Positions 1 to 10,741 are shown, counted from the first letter of the stretch. The stretch: 64,000 bases of DNA from Variovorax beijingensis (GCF_003951285.1 NZ_RXFQ01000002.1:434001-498000); one strand, 5' to 3'. Program-made: numbers and translations. The notes: generated from the letters alone by a model not told the origin.

Positions 1-24
1 TTCCACGTCGGTTTTCCTCAGCAT
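1..24 (-). CDS. Possible 5' end of a gene leaving the window
   Basis: On the minus strand an ATG at 24 opens a frame (MLRKTDVE) that stays open to the window edge. It lies downstream of the phosphatase-family gene in the same direction. Eight codons are too few to name a product, and there is no strong ribosome binding site. It is recorded only as a possible continuation of the operon. Confidence 0.2.
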
Positions 25-88
25 CCGCGCATGGTATCAGCGAACGCATTCCGGCCGGGGCCGGCAGGGAACACCGCGCACGCGCCAT

Positions 89-841
89 TCATGCCAGCGC
101 GAAATCGGCCACCAGCGGCAGGTGGTCGGACATGCGCGCCCAGATCGGGCCGCGCGGCACCGAACAGGCCACGGGTTCGAGCTGGCGCCCGTAGACGAAA
201 TCGAGCTGCGCCACCGGCAGGCGCGAAGGGTAAGTGAGGGTTCGCGGCCCGCGCAGGTCGCTGGTGTCGCGCAGGCCCATGGCGTTCATGGCGTAGCGCA
301 TGCGTGCGCCCCAGTCGTTGAAGTCGCCGGCAACGACCACCGCCTCGCCGGCCGGCACCTCGCGCTCGATGAACTCGCGCAGCCGCGCAACCTGCCGCAC
401 GCGGCTGCCCTTGATGAGCCCCAGGTGCACCACGATGGCATGCACCGGCCGGCCCTCCACCTCGATGACGACATGCAGCAGGCCGCGCTGCTCGAAGCGG
501 TGGTCGGAAATGTCCTGGTGGCCGGTGTGGATCACCGGCCAGCGGGTCAGGAGCGCATTGCCGTGCTCGCCGTGGCGCGTGATGGCGTTGGTCTCGTAGA
601 CGGCGGTATAGCCCTCGGGCGCGAGGAAATCCGCCTGCGGAAGCTCGGGCCAGCGCTCGAAGCGGAGCGCGGCCTGCCGGTTCATCTTGCGCACTTCCTG
701 CAGGCAGACGATATCGGCATCGAGCTGCTCGATGGCATGCCCCAGGTTGTGGATCTCCAGGCGCCGGGCCAGCCCGATGCCCTGCACACCCTTGTGGATG
801 TTGTAGGTAGCCACCCGAAGGTTGTATGCCGGCAGGTTCAT
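89..841 (-). CDS. Endonuclease/exonuclease/phosphatase family protein
   Basis: Predicted 250-residue metal-dependent hydrolase of the EEP fold (DNase I / inositol phosphatase type); the actual substrate cannot be read from sequence. The family's signature sites are all present: YNIHKG at residues 13-18, CLQEV with the metal-binding Glu49, AGDFNDW with the Asp/Asn pair in the middle third, and SDHLPL with Asp239-His240 near the end. The start MNLPAYN is chosen because its ATG overlaps the stop of the upstream nudB gene (ATGA), which indicates translational coupling. A longer open frame upstream is a shadow of nudB. It has no signal peptide and is probably cytoplasmic. Confidence 0.85.
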   Translation of the reverse strand: MNLPAYNLRVATYNIHKGVQGIGLARRLEIHNLGHAIEQLDADIVCLQEVRKMNRQAALRFERWPELPQADFLAPEGYTAVYETNAITRHGEHGNALLTRWPVIHTGHQDISDHRFEQRGLLHVVIEVEGRPVHAIVVHLGLIKGSRVRQVARLREFIEREVPAGEAVVVAGDFNDWGARMRYAMNAMGLRDTSDLRGPRTLTYPSRLPVAQLDFVYGRQLEPVACSVPRGPIWARMSDHLPLVADFALA

Positions 842-1311
842 CGCGCAAATTCTGGCAGCAACAGAATGGCTTCGGCGTTCGACGGGGAAAAGCACGCATC
901 GGCCGCCTCGCGGTAGGGCAGCCACTTCCAGTGGGTGTGCTCGCGCGGCGCCAGCGCGGGCACCACGCGCTCGGGCACGCACAGGCCGAACAGATGCTCG
1001 GTGTTGTGCGTCACGCCAGGCGCATAGCGCGAGCGCCAGCGCGGATAGATCTCGTAGACGTTGCGCAACTGCCAGTCGACCAGTTGCGACGCGAGCGGGC
1101 TGCCCTCCCCGCACTGGATGCCGGTTTCCTCGGCCACCTCGCGCGCCGCGGTGAGCAGCAGCGGTTCGTCGGCCAGGTCCTTGCTGCCGGTGACGGACTG
1201 CCAGAAGTCTTCGGCATCGGCGCGGCGGATCAGCAGCACCTCGAGCGCCGGCGTATGGATGACGACCAGCACCGACTCCGGAATCTTCCAGGGCCGGGCG
1301 CTGGCGGTCAT
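838..1311 (-). CDS. nudB: Dihydroneopterin triphosphate diphosphatase (Nudix)
   Basis: 157-residue Nudix hydrolase. The Nudix box spans residues about 42-64: Gly42, Glu49, then REVAEETG at 57-64 with the catalytic Glu pair 61-62. Length and overall sequence, including the WKWLPYREA segment near the C-terminus, match NudB, which removes pyrophosphate from dihydroneopterin triphosphate in folate synthesis. It sits seven bases downstream of aspS, an arrangement common in betaproteobacteria, and its stop overlaps the start of the next gene. Other Nudix substrates cannot be excluded from sequence alone. Confidence 0.85.
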   Translation of the reverse strand: MTASARPWKIPESVLVVIHTPALEVLLIRRADAEDFWQSVTGSKDLADEPLLLTAAREVAEETGIQCGEGSPLASQLVDWQLRNVYEIYPRWRSRYAPGVTHNTEHLFGLCVPERVVPALAPREHTHWKWLPYREAADACFSPSNAEAILLLPEFAR

Positions 1312-1318
1312 GGGCGCA

Positions 1319-3127
<1,809 letters not shown>

Positions 3128-3158
3128 ATCTTGGATTCCGGCGCCGCGAAGGCGCGTT

Positions 3159-3779
3159 TTACTTGTTCGCGATGGACGAGGGGCCGCCGGGGACGACCAC
3201 CCCCATCGAGACGATGTACTTGAGCGCTTCGTCCACGCTCATCTTGAGTTCGATGCAGTCGCTGCGCCTGAGCATCACGAAATAACCGCCCGTGGGATTG
3301 GGCGTGGTCGGCACGTAGACGCTGAGGTAGTCGCCACCGCCCAGGTGCTCGACCACGTCGCTGCCGGGCATGCCGGTCACGAAGGCGATGGTCCAGACTC
3401 CCTCGCGGGGCCACTGCACCAGCACCGCCGTGCGGAAGGCGTTGCCATTCTCGGAGAACAGCGTGTCGGACACCTGCTTGACGCTGGAATAGATCGAGCG
3501 CACGACCGGAATGCGCCGCACCACGGCGTCGCCCCATCCGAGCAGGCGCTTGCCCACGAAATTGCTCGCAATGGCACCCACGCCCAGCAGGATGGCCAGC
3601 GTGAGCAGCACGCCGAGCCCGCGCACGTTGTTGTCGTGCAGCCATGCCTGCCAGACTGCCGGCAGCACCCAGAGCGTCTGGTCCAGCGTGTCGATGATCC
3701 ACTTCAGCACCGCCAGGGTGATGAACAGCGGAACGATCACCAGCAAGCCGGAGAACAGCCATTTGCGCAGGGCGAGCAT
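3159..3779 (-). CDS. DUF502 family membrane protein
   Basis: 206 residues. Two hydrophobic segments at the N-terminus (about 8-30 and 55-75) anchor a soluble domain that contains the family's conserved stretch [12 protein letters not shown] followed by [18 protein letters not shown]502 proteins are widespread in proteobacteria just upstream of aspS; their biochemical role is not established. It lies nine bases after the FmdB-like gene and 31 bases before aspS, so it probably belongs to the same transcript. Confidence 0.85.
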   Translation of the reverse strand: MLALRKWLFSGLLVIVPLFITLAVLKWIIDTLDQTLWVLPAVWQAWLHDNNVRGLGVLLTLAILLGVGAIASNFVGKRLLGWGDAVVRRIPVVRSIYSSVKQVSDTLFSENGNAFRTAVLVQWPREGVWTIAFVTGMPGSDVVEHLGGGDYLSVYVPTTPNPTGGYFVMLRRSDCIELKMSVDEALKYIVSMGVVVPGGPSSIANK

Positions 3780-3788
3780 GGGGCGTTC

Positions 3789-4130
3789 TCAGTCGCTCTT
3801 TACGGCAGCCGCCGGCGCGGGGCTGGGGGCTGGGGCCGGTGCAGGCGCTGGGCTGGAAGCTTCCGCGGTGCTGGCGGCCGGCACGGCGGCGGTGTCGCCG
3901 TTCTTGGCCGCGGCAGCCGCGGTTGCAGGCTCGGCCTTCTTGCCGCCGCCGTCGCGGAAATCGGTCACGTACCAGCCGGAACCCTTGAGCTGGAAACCGG
4001 CAGCGGTGACTTGCTTCTCGAATGCACTTGCGCCGCACGCCGGACACACCGTGAGCGGTGCATCGGACATTTTCTGCAGGGCGTCCTTGGCGAAGCCGCA
4101 GGCGCTGCACTTGTAGGCGTAGATAGGCAT
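3789..4130 (-). CDS. FmdB family zinc-ribbon protein
   Basis: 113 residues. The N-terminal 65 residues form a small zinc ribbon with two CxxC pairs (Cys8/Cys11 and Cys29/Cys32) in the FmdB/CxxC_CXXC_SSSS arrangement, followed by GSGWYVTDFRDGGGKK. The rest is an Ala/Pro-rich low-complexity tail with repeated AP pairs, probably disordered. FmdB-type proteins are often called putative regulators, but no function is proven for this branch. First gene of the set running into DUF502-aspS-nudB. No clear Shine-Dalgarno sequence precedes its ATG. Confidence 0.85.
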   Translation of the reverse strand: MPIYAYKCSACGFAKDALQKMSDAPLTVCPACGASAFEKQVTAAGFQLKGSGWYVTDFRDGGGKKAEPATAAAAAKNGDTAAVPAASTAEASSPAPAPAPAPSPAPAAAVKSD

Positions 4131-4187
4131 GGAATTGAGTGAAAAAGCGGCGCAAAAATGAAGCAGAGGCCGCTCGCAAAGCCCTCG

Positions 4188-4193
4188 ATTATA
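4188..4193 (-). promoter_or_regulatory. Candidate -10 box for the fmdB-aspS operon
   Basis: On the minus strand CCTTATAATCGAGGG contains a perfect TATAAT, 58 bases before the fmdB start. The expected -35 position falls in a GC-rich hairpin with no TTGACA-like hexamer, so only the -10 element is supported. Confidence 0.35.
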
Positions 4194-4196
4194 AGG

Positions 4197-4221
4197 GCGC
4201 CCCCGCGCCGCCGGGGGGCGC
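4197..4221 (-). terminator. GC-rich hairpin after the symporter gene
   Basis: An inverted repeat with arms GCGCCCCC and GGGGGCGC lies three bases beyond the symporter stop codon. It is not followed by a T run on the minus strand (CCTTATAATC follows), so it may be a transcript-end stabilising hairpin or a Rho-assisted end rather than a classical intrinsic terminator. Confidence 0.35.
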
Positions 4222-4223
4222 TC

Positions 4224-5663
4224 CTAGACAGCCAGCATCCGGTGCGGTGTGCGGGTGTCGGCCACCCACTGCGGCGCCAGCGACCCGGCCACCATGCCGG
4301 CAAAGGAGGCCAGCACGCCGGCCAGTTGGGCCGGGAATTCGCCGCCCCAGGGCATGGCCAGGAACAGCAGCCAGGTGCCGATGCCCAGCACAATGGAGGC
4401 AAGGGCGCCCTGCGTGGTGGCGCGGCGCCAGTAGAGCCCGCACACCAGCGGCACGAAGGCGCCGACCAGCGGCACCTGGTAGGCGCCCGACACCAGTTCG
4501 TAGATGGGGGTGCCCTGCATGCGGATGGCATAGGCCAGCACGGCCGCACTGAAGACCAGCACCGTGATGCGCATGGTCATGAGGTTCTGACGGTCGGTGC
4601 CCGCGGGCCGGAACTGGCGCCAGATGTTCTCGGTGAACGTGACGCTCGGGGCCAGCAGCGTGGCCGAGGCGGTCGACTTGATGGCCGACAGCAGCGCGCC
4701 GAAGAAGAACACCTGCATCACGAAGGGCATCTTCTCGAGCACCAGCGTTGGCAGCACTTTCTGCGGATCTTCCTTCAGCAGCGCGGCGGTCTGCTCCGGC
4801 ATGATCAGCAGCGCGCTCGCCACCAGGAACATCGGTACGAAGGCGAACAGGATGTACGCCACGCCGCCGATCACCGGGCCGCGGCTCGCGGCCTTGACGC
4901 TGTTGGCGGACATCACGCGCTGGAACACGTCCTGCTGCGGAATGGAGCCCAGCATCATCGTGATGGCGGCCGCGAAGAAGAACACCATGTCGTGCCAGTT
5001 GGGCTCCGGCCAGAACCTGAAGAGGTCCTTGCTGAGCGCAAAGGCCACCACCTTGTCGGCGCCGCCGGCCATGTTGCCGGCGAACGTGGCGATGACGGCC
5101 AGCCCCGCGACCAGGATGATCATCTGGATGAAGTCGGTCACGGCCACCGACCACATGCCGCCGAACAGGGTGTAGGCCAGGATCGACACCACCCCGATCA
5201 CCATGCCCGCCGGAATGGAGATGGCGCCGGCCGAGAGCACGTTGAACACCAGCCCCAGCGCCGTGACCTGCGCCGACACCCAGCCCAGGTAGCTCAGCAT
5301 GATGATGAGCGAGCAGGCCACCTCGACGCCGCGGCCGTAGCGCTCGCGGTAGTAGTCGCTGATGGTCAGGAGCGTCATGCGGTAGAGCTTGCCCGCGAAG
5401 AACAGGCCCACCAGGATCAGGCAGGTGCCCGCGCCGAACGGGTCTTCGATCACGCCGTTCAGCCCGCTTTCGATGAACTTGGCCGGGATGCCGAGCACCG
5501 TTTCGGAGCCGAACCAGGTCGCGAAGGTGGTCGTCACGATCATGAAGAGCGGCAGGTGCCGCCCGGCGATGGCGAAATCGGTGGTGTTCTTCACCCGCTT
5601 GGCGGCGTAAAGGCCGATCGCGATGGTGACCAGCAGATAAACGACAACCAGCGTCAGCAGCAC
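4224..5663 (-). CDS. Sodium:solute symporter family transporter
   Basis: 479-residue inner-membrane protein with about 13 hydrophobic segments in the SSS (SLC5/LeuT-fold) pattern. Family landmarks include the N-terminal IAIGLYAAKRVKNTTDFAIAG stretch, TTFATWFGSETVLGIP, YYRERYGR, and a SIPQQDVFQRVMSA segment. It should import a solute with sodium; the solute is unknown. Translation starts at GTG (5663): AGAGGAG lies seven bases upstream and covers the stop codon of ubiB, so the two genes are coupled. A link between ubiquinone synthesis and this transporter is positional only. Confidence 0.88.
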   Translation of the reverse strand: MLLTLVVVYLLVTIAIGLYAAKRVKNTTDFAIAGRHLPLFMIVTTTFATWFGSETVLGIPAKFIESGLNGVIEDPFGAGTCLILVGLFFAGKLYRMTLLTISDYYRERYGRGVEVACSLIIMLSYLGWVSAQVTALGLVFNVLSAGAISIPAGMVIGVVSILAYTLFGGMWSVAVTDFIQMIILVAGLAVIATFAGNMAGGADKVVAFALSKDLFRFWPEPNWHDMVFFFAAAITMMLGSIPQQDVFQRVMSANSVKAASRGPVIGGVAYILFAFVPMFLVASALLIMPEQTAALLKEDPQKVLPTLVLEKMPFVMQVFFFGALLSAIKSTASATLLAPSVTFTENIWRQFRPAGTDRQNLMTMRITVLVFSAAVLAYAIRMQGTPIYELVSGAYQVPLVGAFVPLVCGLYWRRATTQGALASIVLGIGTWLLFLAMPWGGEFPAQLAGVLASFAGMVAGSLAPQWVADTRTPHRMLAV

Positions 5664-5675
5664 GGGGACACTCCT

Positions 5676-7241
5676 CTAGAACAATTTCACGCGCACCAGC
5701 AATTGCATGGCAAGCAACCCCAATACAAATCCTATGCCACCGTAGATGATGGTCTGCAGCAGACGGTTGGTGCGCTTCTGGGCGGCCAGCAGCTCGAGCA
5801 GCTCGCGGCGGTGGTCGGCGGGCCGATTTTCCAGGAAATCGTGCAGCAGGCGCGGCAATTCCGGCAGCAGTTTTGCGTAGCGCGGCGCTTCGGCCTTGAG
5901 CTGCTGGAACAGCTTCTTCGGGCCGATCTGGTCGACCATCCACTTCTCGAGGAAGGGCTTGGCGGTGTGCCAGAGGTCGAGTTCCGGATCGAGCTGGCGG
6001 CCCAGCCCCTCGATGTTGAGCAGGGTCTTCTGCAGCAGCACCAGTTGCGGCTGGATCTCGACGTGGAAGCGGCGCGAGGTCTGGAACAGGCGCATCAGCA
6101 CCATGCCGAGCGAGATTTCCTTCAGCGGCCGGTCGAAGTACGGCTCGCAGACGGTGCGGATCGCGCCTTCGAGCTCGTCGATGCGCGTGCCTTCGGGCAC
6201 CCAGCCGCTCTCCAGGTGCAGCTCGGCCACGCGCTTGTAGTCGCGCCGGAAGAAGGCCACGAAGTTCTGCGCCAGGTATTCCTTGTCCGACTCGGTCAGC
6301 GTGCCGATGATGCCGAAGTCCAGCGAGATGTAGCGCCCGAAGGTCTCCGGCGCGAGGCTCACCTGGATGTTGCCCGGGTGCATGTCGGCGTGGAAGAAGC
6401 CGTCGCGGAACACCTGGGTGAAGAAGATCGTGACGCCGTCGCGCGCCAGCTTGGGAATGTCGACGCCCGCCGCGCGCAGGCGGTCGAGCTGGGCAATGGG
6501 CACGCCGTTCATGCGCTCCATCACGATCACCTCGGGGTGGCAGAAGTCCCAGAACATCTCGGGGATCAGCACCAGGTCGAGCGATGCCATGTTGCGGCGC
6601 AACTGGGCCGCGTTGGCCGCTTCGCGCACCAGGTCGAGCTCGTCGTGCAGATACTTGTCGAACTCGCCGACCACTTCGCGCGGCTTCAGGCGCTTGCCGT
6701 CGGGCGAGAGCTTCTCGACCCAGCCGGCCATCATGGCCATGAGCGCCAGGTCTTTCTCGATCACGCCGCGCATGCTGGGGCGCAGCACCTTGACCGCGAC
6801 CTCGCGCACCTCGCCTTCGTCGGTGCGGATGGTCGCAAAGTGGACCTGGGCGATCGACGCGCTGGCGATCGGCGTCTCGTCGAACTGCACGAACACGTCG
6901 CCCACCGGGCGGCGGAATGCGCGCTCGATGGTGGCGATGGCCACCGCCGAGGGGAACGGCGGCACGCGGTCCTGCAGGAAGGCGAGCTCGTCGGCAATGT
7001 CGGACGGCAGCAGGTCGCGCCGGGTCGACAGCACCTGGCCGAACTTGACGAAGATCGGTCCCAGGCGTTCGAGCGCCTCGCGCAGGCGCTGGCCGCGGGG
7101 TGCGTCGAGATTGCGGCCGATCGAGACGATGCGTGCCACCACGCGCAGCCAGGGTTTCTGGAAGCTCGTGAGCACGAGCTCGTCCAGGCCGTAGCGCAGC
7201 GCGACCCAGACGATGAAGATTCCGCGGTAGAAGCGCCTCAT
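5676..7241 (-). CDS. ubiB: Ubiquinone biosynthesis kinase-like regulator UbiB
   Basis: 521 residues, ABC1/COQ8 atypical kinase family, needed in the aerobic ubiquinone pathway as an ATPase-like accessory of the Ubi complex. The family hallmark KxGQ occurs as FVKFGQ (Lys66-Gln69), followed by the Ala-rich nucleotide loop in [10 protein letters not shown], the [10 protein letters not shown] segment, MERMNGVP, and the DMHPGN and DFGIIG metal-binding motifs. The last 25 residues hold a membrane segment, as in E. coli UbiB. The start MRRFYRG is chosen because its ATG overlaps the stop of ubiJ; the longer upstream frame is a ubiJ shadow. Confidence 0.95.
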   Translation of the reverse strand: MRRFYRGIFIVWVALRYGLDELVLTSFQKPWLRVVARIVSIGRNLDAPRGQRLREALERLGPIFVKFGQVLSTRRDLLPSDIADELAFLQDRVPPFPSAVAIATIERAFRRPVGDVFVQFDETPIASASIAQVHFATIRTDEGEVREVAVKVLRPSMRGVIEKDLALMAMMAGWVEKLSPDGKRLKPREVVGEFDKYLHDELDLVREAANAAQLRRNMASLDLVLIPEMFWDFCHPEVIVMERMNGVPIAQLDRLRAAGVDIPKLARDGVTIFFTQVFRDGFFHADMHPGNIQVSLAPETFGRYISLDFGIIGTLTESDKEYLAQNFVAFFRRDYKRVAELHLESGWVPEGTRIDELEGAIRTVCEPYFDRPLKEISLGMVLMRLFQTSRRFHVEIQPQLVLLQKTLLNIEGLGRQLDPELDLWHTAKPFLEKWMVDQIGPKKLFQQLKAEAPRYAKLLPELPRLLHDFLENRPADHRRELLELLAAQKRTNRLLQTIIYGGIGFVLGLLAMQLLVRVKLF

Positions 7242-7810
7242 TCGGCCGTGCTCGCCGAGCCGGTCGACGGGCCGCCGGCCTGCGGGGGCTTGCGACCGCC
7301 GACGAACTGGCGCAGCGCGTCCACGACCCGGCGCGCGCCATTGGCAATGGTGTGCGCCGGCACGTCGCCCACAAGGCGGGCGAGGTCGTCCTCGACGTCC
7401 CAGCGCACATGGTCCACCAGCCAGTTGACCTCGGCGGCAAGCTGCACGTCGCCGATGATCTGTACCGAGGGCTTGCCGCCGCGCAGCGTGGCGCGCGCCA
7501 GTTCGAAGGGGGATTCGTCCGTGACGGTGAGCGTGAGCTCGGGCACCGAGCCGGCGGGCGCGAGGTCGAGCAGGCCGGCCGGCGTGGCCACCATCTCCAT
7601 CGTCACGAAGCGCCACTGGAAGCGCACCACCCGCCCCTGCTGCCTGAGCAGCCGTTGCTGGGCCTCGGGTTCCTGCTGCAGCACATGGTTCAGGAACAGC
7701 ACCGCGCGGTGCTGGATCTCGTGCACCGCCCAGGCGGGCGGCTGCAGACGCTCGCCGATGCGATTGAACAGGTCGTCGAGAAAAGAAAATGGGGACGATG
7801 GTGTAGCCAT
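7238..7810 (-). CDS. ubiJ: Ubiquinone biosynthesis accessory factor UbiJ
   Basis: 190 residues with an SCP2-like lipid-binding fold predicted from similarity to UbiJ. The best landmark is the [19 protein letters not shown] / [16 protein letters not shown] segment, matching the GDIQV...F...D...LAPYTGDIAAEGI region of E. coli UbiJ. The tail is Gly/Pro-rich. UbiJ binds polyprenyl intermediates and organises the soluble Ubi enzymes. Position directly before ubiB, with a four-base overlap, supports the call, as E. coli has ubiE-ubiJ-ubiB. Overall identity to E. coli UbiJ looks low. Confidence 0.8.
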   Translation of the reverse strand: MATPSSPFSFLDDLFNRIGERLQPPAWAVHEIQHRAVLFLNHVLQQEPEAQQRLLRQQGRVVRFQWRFVTMEMVATPAGLLDLAPAGSVPELTLTVTDESPFELARATLRGGKPSVQIIGDVQLAAEVNWLVDHVRWDVEDDLARLVGDVPAHTIANGARRVVDALRQFVGGRKPPQAGGPSTGSASTAE

Positions 7811-7883
7811 GTCCCCATTATCCCGTCACTGTAGCGCCCGGCGACTCATGGACTGCATGCCCTTTTCCAGAAACACCGCAGAA

Positions 7884-7961
7884 CCGGCTTTGCCGGGCTG
7901 CTGGTGTTGCCCCCGGTAGGGGGTAGGAGAAGCGACACGAAGTGCGCGGAGCCTGGGGGCG
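7884..7961. repeat. Intergenic palindromic element before ubiJ
   Basis: The 153-base gap between ubiJ and the Tim44-like gene contains a hairpin CCGGC-TTT-GCCGG (7884-7896), then TTGCCCCCGGTAGGGGG and CGACACGAAGTGCGCGGAG ending in CCTGGGGG. The layout (short C-run/G-run palindrome followed by a conserved-looking tail) resembles small intergenic repeats of Comamonadaceae genomes. Only one copy is in this window, so repetition is recalled, not seen. Confidence 0.35.
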
Positions 7962-7963
7962 AA

Positions 7964-8974
7964 CTATTGCAGGGCTTGCACGCCCGCCACCAGCCAGCCG
8001 CTGGTCCCGCTGGTGGGCTTGGTCATGTTCCAGACTTCGCGGAACGGGCCCGGGCCGGCCGAAGCGTCTTCGCGGATCATGCCGGAGAACTCCACGCTCG
8101 CGAGGTAGGCATCGGCCAGTTCCTCGATGCCGAGCAGCTTGGCGTCGAGCATGACGACTTCGGTCTTGTTCGAGGCGCCGCCGGTGTGGCTAGCACGGTC
8201 CGCCAGCTGGCTGCGGATTTCCTCGACCATGTCGTCGGTCATCATGGAGCGCAGCATGGTGACGTCGGCACGGTCCCATGCGTCCTGCAGCGTCACGAAG
8301 TTGCGCTTGGCGGCGCTCAGGAAGCCGTCCACGTCGAAGCCGGCCGGAATGCCCCACGACTGCGAGCCCGAGAGCGCCGAGCCGATCAGGCTGCCGCCGG
8401 CCGCCGCGCCTGCCGCGGAAAGGCTGCTGCCATGCCCGGGGGTGGCGTCGAAGGCGGCCGTGTTGCGCTCCCAGGGCCGCGCCGAAGCGTCGTTGCCGAC
8501 ATTGGCGGGGCTGTACTGCGCGGGCGCGCTGGCGTTCGCCGGGTTGCCGGCGCCTTCGAAGGCGAAGCCGCCCGGGCGGCTGGCGCCCGACGACGCGGCC
8601 GAGCGCGCCTTGAACATGCGCCAGACGAACAGCCCGGCCATCACGAGCAGGCCGATCAGGAGGATGTTCGCAAAGCCGGCGCCAAGGCCCAGCGAATTCG
8701 CGAGCCACGCCAGGCCCAGGCCGGCGGCGAGGCCGCCGAGCATCGCGCCCCAGGGGCGCTTGGGCGCCGCGGCGGCAGGTGCCGGCGTTCCGGGCCTCGG
8801 CGCTGCGTTGGTCGCGCTTTGCTGCGCGGGTGCGGTGGGCGCTGCGGATTCGCGCTGCGTCACATTGGACGACTGGCGGCCGACCGACTTGCCGCCGCCG
8901 ATGCGAGCTGCGTCTGCCTGAACACTGACCAGGGCCAGCACGCAAGCCAGGAACAAAGAACTCAAACTTTTCAT
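7964..8974 (-). CDS. Tim44-like domain membrane protein
   Basis: 336 residues. An N-terminal signal sequence (about 1-22, ending VQADA) is followed by a low-complexity region rich in Ala/Pro/Arg, two adjacent hydrophobic segments (about 75-125), a Gly/Ala/Ser-rich linker and a C-terminal Tim44-like domain (about 200-336) with FLSAAKRNFVTLQDAWDRAD and a final GTSGWLVAGVQALQ. In mitochondria Tim44 tethers import machinery to the membrane; bacterial members have no assigned job. It lies between ubiE and ubiJ on the same strand, so a role near the Ubi proteins is possible but inferred from position only. Confidence 0.85.
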   Translation of the reverse strand: MKSLSSLFLACVLALVSVQADAARIGGGKSVGRQSSNVTQRESAAPTAPAQQSATNAAPRPGTPAPAAAAPKRPWGAMLGGLAAGLGLAWLANSLGLGAGFANILLIGLLVMAGLFVWRMFKARSAASSGASRPGGFAFEGAGNPANASAPAQYSPANVGNDASARPWERNTAAFDATPGHGSSLSAAGAAAGGSLIGSALSGSQSWGIPAGFDVDGFLSAAKRNFVTLQDAWDRADVTMLRSMMTDDMVEEIRSQLADRASHTGGASNKTEVVMLDAKLLGIEELADAYLASVEFSGMIREDASAGPGPFREVWNMTKPTSGTSGWLVAGVQALQ

Positions 8975-9008
8975 GTCGTCTCCTCTTTAGAGCGAAGAAT
9001 TCGCGTCA

Positions 9009-9740
9009 TCAACATTTGATTCCAACATGAAGGGCGACCACGCCACCCGTCATGTTGTGATAGTCCACATGCCCGAAACCGCCCTCTTTCATGAGGGTCT
9101 TGAGTTCGTCCTGCGCGGGATGCATGCGGATGGATTCGGCCAGGTAGCGGTAGCTGGCGTCGTCGCCGGCCACCAGCTTGCCCAGGCGCGGCAGGACGTT
9201 GAACGAATACCAGTCGTAGGCCTTGGCGAGCGGCTTGGCGACTTTCGAGAACTCGAGCACCAGCAGCTTGCCCCGCGGCTTGAGCACGCGGTTCATTTCC
9301 TTCAGCGCAACATCCTTGTGCGTCATGTTGCGCAGGCCGAAGGCCACGGTCACGACGTCGAAGTGGTTGTCGGGGAACGGCAGCTTCTCTGCGTCGCACA
9401 CCAGCGTGGGCAGCGCCACGCCCGCATCGAGCAGGCGGTCGCGCCCGGTGCGCAGCATGGCTTCGTTGATGTCGGTGTGCACCACCTGGCCGCTGGCGCC
9501 CACCTTCTTCGAGAAGGCCAGCGCGAGGTCGCCGGTGCCGCCCGCGATGTCGAGCACGCGCGAGCCCTCGCCCACGTTGGCCACCATCACGGTGTAGGCC
9601 TTCCAGGCACGATGCAACCCCATCGACATCAGGTCGTTCATGAGGTCGTAACGCGTCGCGACGGAATCGAAGACGCCGCGCACACGTTGCGCTTTCTCGC
9701 TTTCGTCGACTTTTTCGAAGCCGAAGTGGGTGGTGCTCAT
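9009..9740 (-). CDS. ubiE: Ubiquinone/menaquinone methyltransferase UbiE
   Basis: 243-residue class I SAM-dependent C-methyltransferase acting on the demethoxy/demethyl quinone ring. Visible motifs are the SAM-binding [15 protein letters not shown], the [15 protein letters not shown] segment, [12 protein letters not shown] and [12 protein letters not shown], all characteristic of UbiE. Length fits E. coli (251). The start [13 protein letters not shown] is chosen by similarity; it has no ribosome binding site, and a candidate -10 sits so close that the message may be leaderless. Genes downstream are Tim44-like, ubiJ and ubiB. Confidence 0.96.
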   Translation of the reverse strand: MSTTHFGFEKVDESEKAQRVRGVFDSVATRYDLMNDLMSMGLHRAWKAYTVMVANVGEGSRVLDIAGGTGDLALAFSKKVGASGQVVHTDINEAMLRTGRDRLLDAGVALPTLVCDAEKLPFPDNHFDVVTVAFGLRNMTHKDVALKEMNRVLKPRGKLLVLEFSKVAKPLAKAYDWYSFNVLPRLGKLVAGDDASYRYLAESIRMHPAQDELKTLMKEGGFGHVDYHNMTGGVVALHVGIKC

Positions 9741-9747
9741 TGGTCTG

Positions 9748-9776
9748 ATATTAGGCCGGAAGCACACACCTCAAGA
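9748..9776 (-). promoter_or_regulatory. Candidate promoter giving a leaderless ubiE mRNA
   Basis: On the minus strand a TAATAT hexamer (9753-9748) lies eight bases before the ubiE ATG. A -35 candidate is TCTTGA with a 17-base spacer, or TTGAGG with 15. A start site at the usual distance would fall at or next to the A of the ATG, which agrees with the lack of a Shine-Dalgarno sequence. Confidence 0.35.
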
Positions 9777-9808
9777 AGGCGACCCTGCGAAGACGGCGGA
9801 CATTTGTT

Positions 9809-9878
9809 GCTTTTTCTTGAAATAGCGGGCCGCGGCAGGTCGCGCCGTGCCTGCGTGCGAGGCTATCTTTTCAGTAGC
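9809..9878. repeat. Two small GCTA...TAGC-type hairpins
   Basis: Between the DUF971 stop and ubiE lie two imperfect inverted repeats of similar type: GCTTTTTC-TT-GAAATAGC (9809-9826) and GCTATCTTTTCAGTAGC (9862-9878). On the minus strand they follow the DUF971 gene and could end or stabilise its transcript. Their similarity to each other suggests a small dispersed repeat family; copy number elsewhere was not testable. Confidence 0.35.
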
Positions 9879-9890
9879 AGGGCCGGCGAG

Positions 9891-10304
9891 TCAGTGGCTG
9901 CTGCAGGCGGAGCCGCCCTTGTCGATCATCGGCGCATCGCGATCGACGCCCGCGGCGGCAAGCCGGCGCTCGTATTCGGCCCAGAGCGCGGCCTGGTTCG
10001 CGCCGAGTTCGTACAGCAGGTTCCACGAGAAGATGCCGGTGTCGTGGCCGTCGCTGAAGACCGGCTGCACGGCGTAGTTGCCCACCGCCTTCAGGTCGAC
10101 CAGCTCGACCTCGCGCTTGCCGGTCTGCAGCACCTCCTGCCCCGGCCCGTGGCCCTGCACCTCGGCCGACGGCGAATAGATGCGCATCAGCTCGAACGGA
10201 ATGCGGAAGGTCGCGCCATCCGAGAAGCCGACCTCGAGCACGCGCGACTGGCCGTGCACGGTGATCGATTGCGGCGTCGGTGCGCCGGCTTGCAAACCTG
10301 CCAT
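9891..10304 (-). CDS. DUF971 (GBBH-like N-terminal domain) protein
   Basis: 137 residues consisting of a single DUF971 domain, related to the zinc-binding N-terminal region of gamma-butyrobetaine hydroxylase-like proteins. Conserved-looking stretches are LEVGFSDGATFRIPFELMRIYSPS, VELVDLKAVGNYAVQPVFSDGHDTGIFSW and the LYELG segment. Function is unknown; these proteins are often next to ubiE in betaproteobacteria, as here. Its ATG shares a base with the stop of the HIT gene, so the two are translated in tandem. Confidence 0.85.
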   Translation of the reverse strand: MAGLQAGAPTPQSITVHGQSRVLEVGFSDGATFRIPFELMRIYSPSAEVQGHGPGQEVLQTGKREVELVDLKAVGNYAVQPVFSDGHDTGIFSWNLLYELGANQAALWAEYERRLAAAGVDRDAPMIDKGGSACSSH

Positions 10305-10741
10305 CAGAAGCTCCTAGTGCCCAATCGGGCCATCATCTCATTCTCGAGCGCTGGCAGGCGCGCAGCCACATCGGCCTGCTGGGCCGCATCGGCTTCGCGC
10401 TGCACCGGCGCCCAGACGGAGCCCGGAAAATGCGTGTCGCCCGCAAAGCGCGCGATCACGTGCCAATGCAGGTGCGGCACCATGTTGCCGAGCGCCGCAA
10501 GGTTGATCTTGGCCGGTGCCAGATGCTCGCGCAGGCACTGCTCGACCACCGTCACCGCCTCCATGCACAGCACGCGGTCGGCCGCATCGAGATCGGAAAA
10601 CTCCGCCGCATGCTCGCGCCAGATCACGCGGTAGAAGGCCGGGAAGCCGGCCTCCTCGGCATGGATGACGCGAAGCTTCGCGCCCTCGAACACGATGCGG
10701 CCGCCGGGGCCTTCGCAGAAGGGACAGCCCTGCACCTTCAT
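10304..10741 (-). CDS. HIT family nucleotide-binding protein
   Basis: 145 residues. The histidine triad is seen as HLHWHVIAR (pattern HxHxH) and an N-terminal CPFC pair resembles the zinc site of many HIT proteins. HIT enzymes hydrolyse or transfer nucleotidyl groups from small nucleotides; the specific substrate is unknown. Both ends overlap neighbours by a few bases, making a tight three-gene set (FAD/Fe-S oxidoreductase, HIT, DUF971). Confidence 0.88.
   Translation of the reverse strand: MKVQGCPFCEGPGGRIVFEGAKLRVIHAEEAGFPAFYRVIWREHAAEFSDLDAADRVLCMEAVTVVEQCLREHLAPAKINLAALGNMVPHLHWHVIARFAGDTHFPGSVWAPVQREADAAQQADVAARLPALENEMMARLGTRSF

Noticed and set aside
4158..7919. Plus-strand open frame of about 1250 codons
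   Set aside because: Antisense to the symporter, ubiB and ubiJ genes, all of which have clear families, motifs and linked starts. The product shows no domain.
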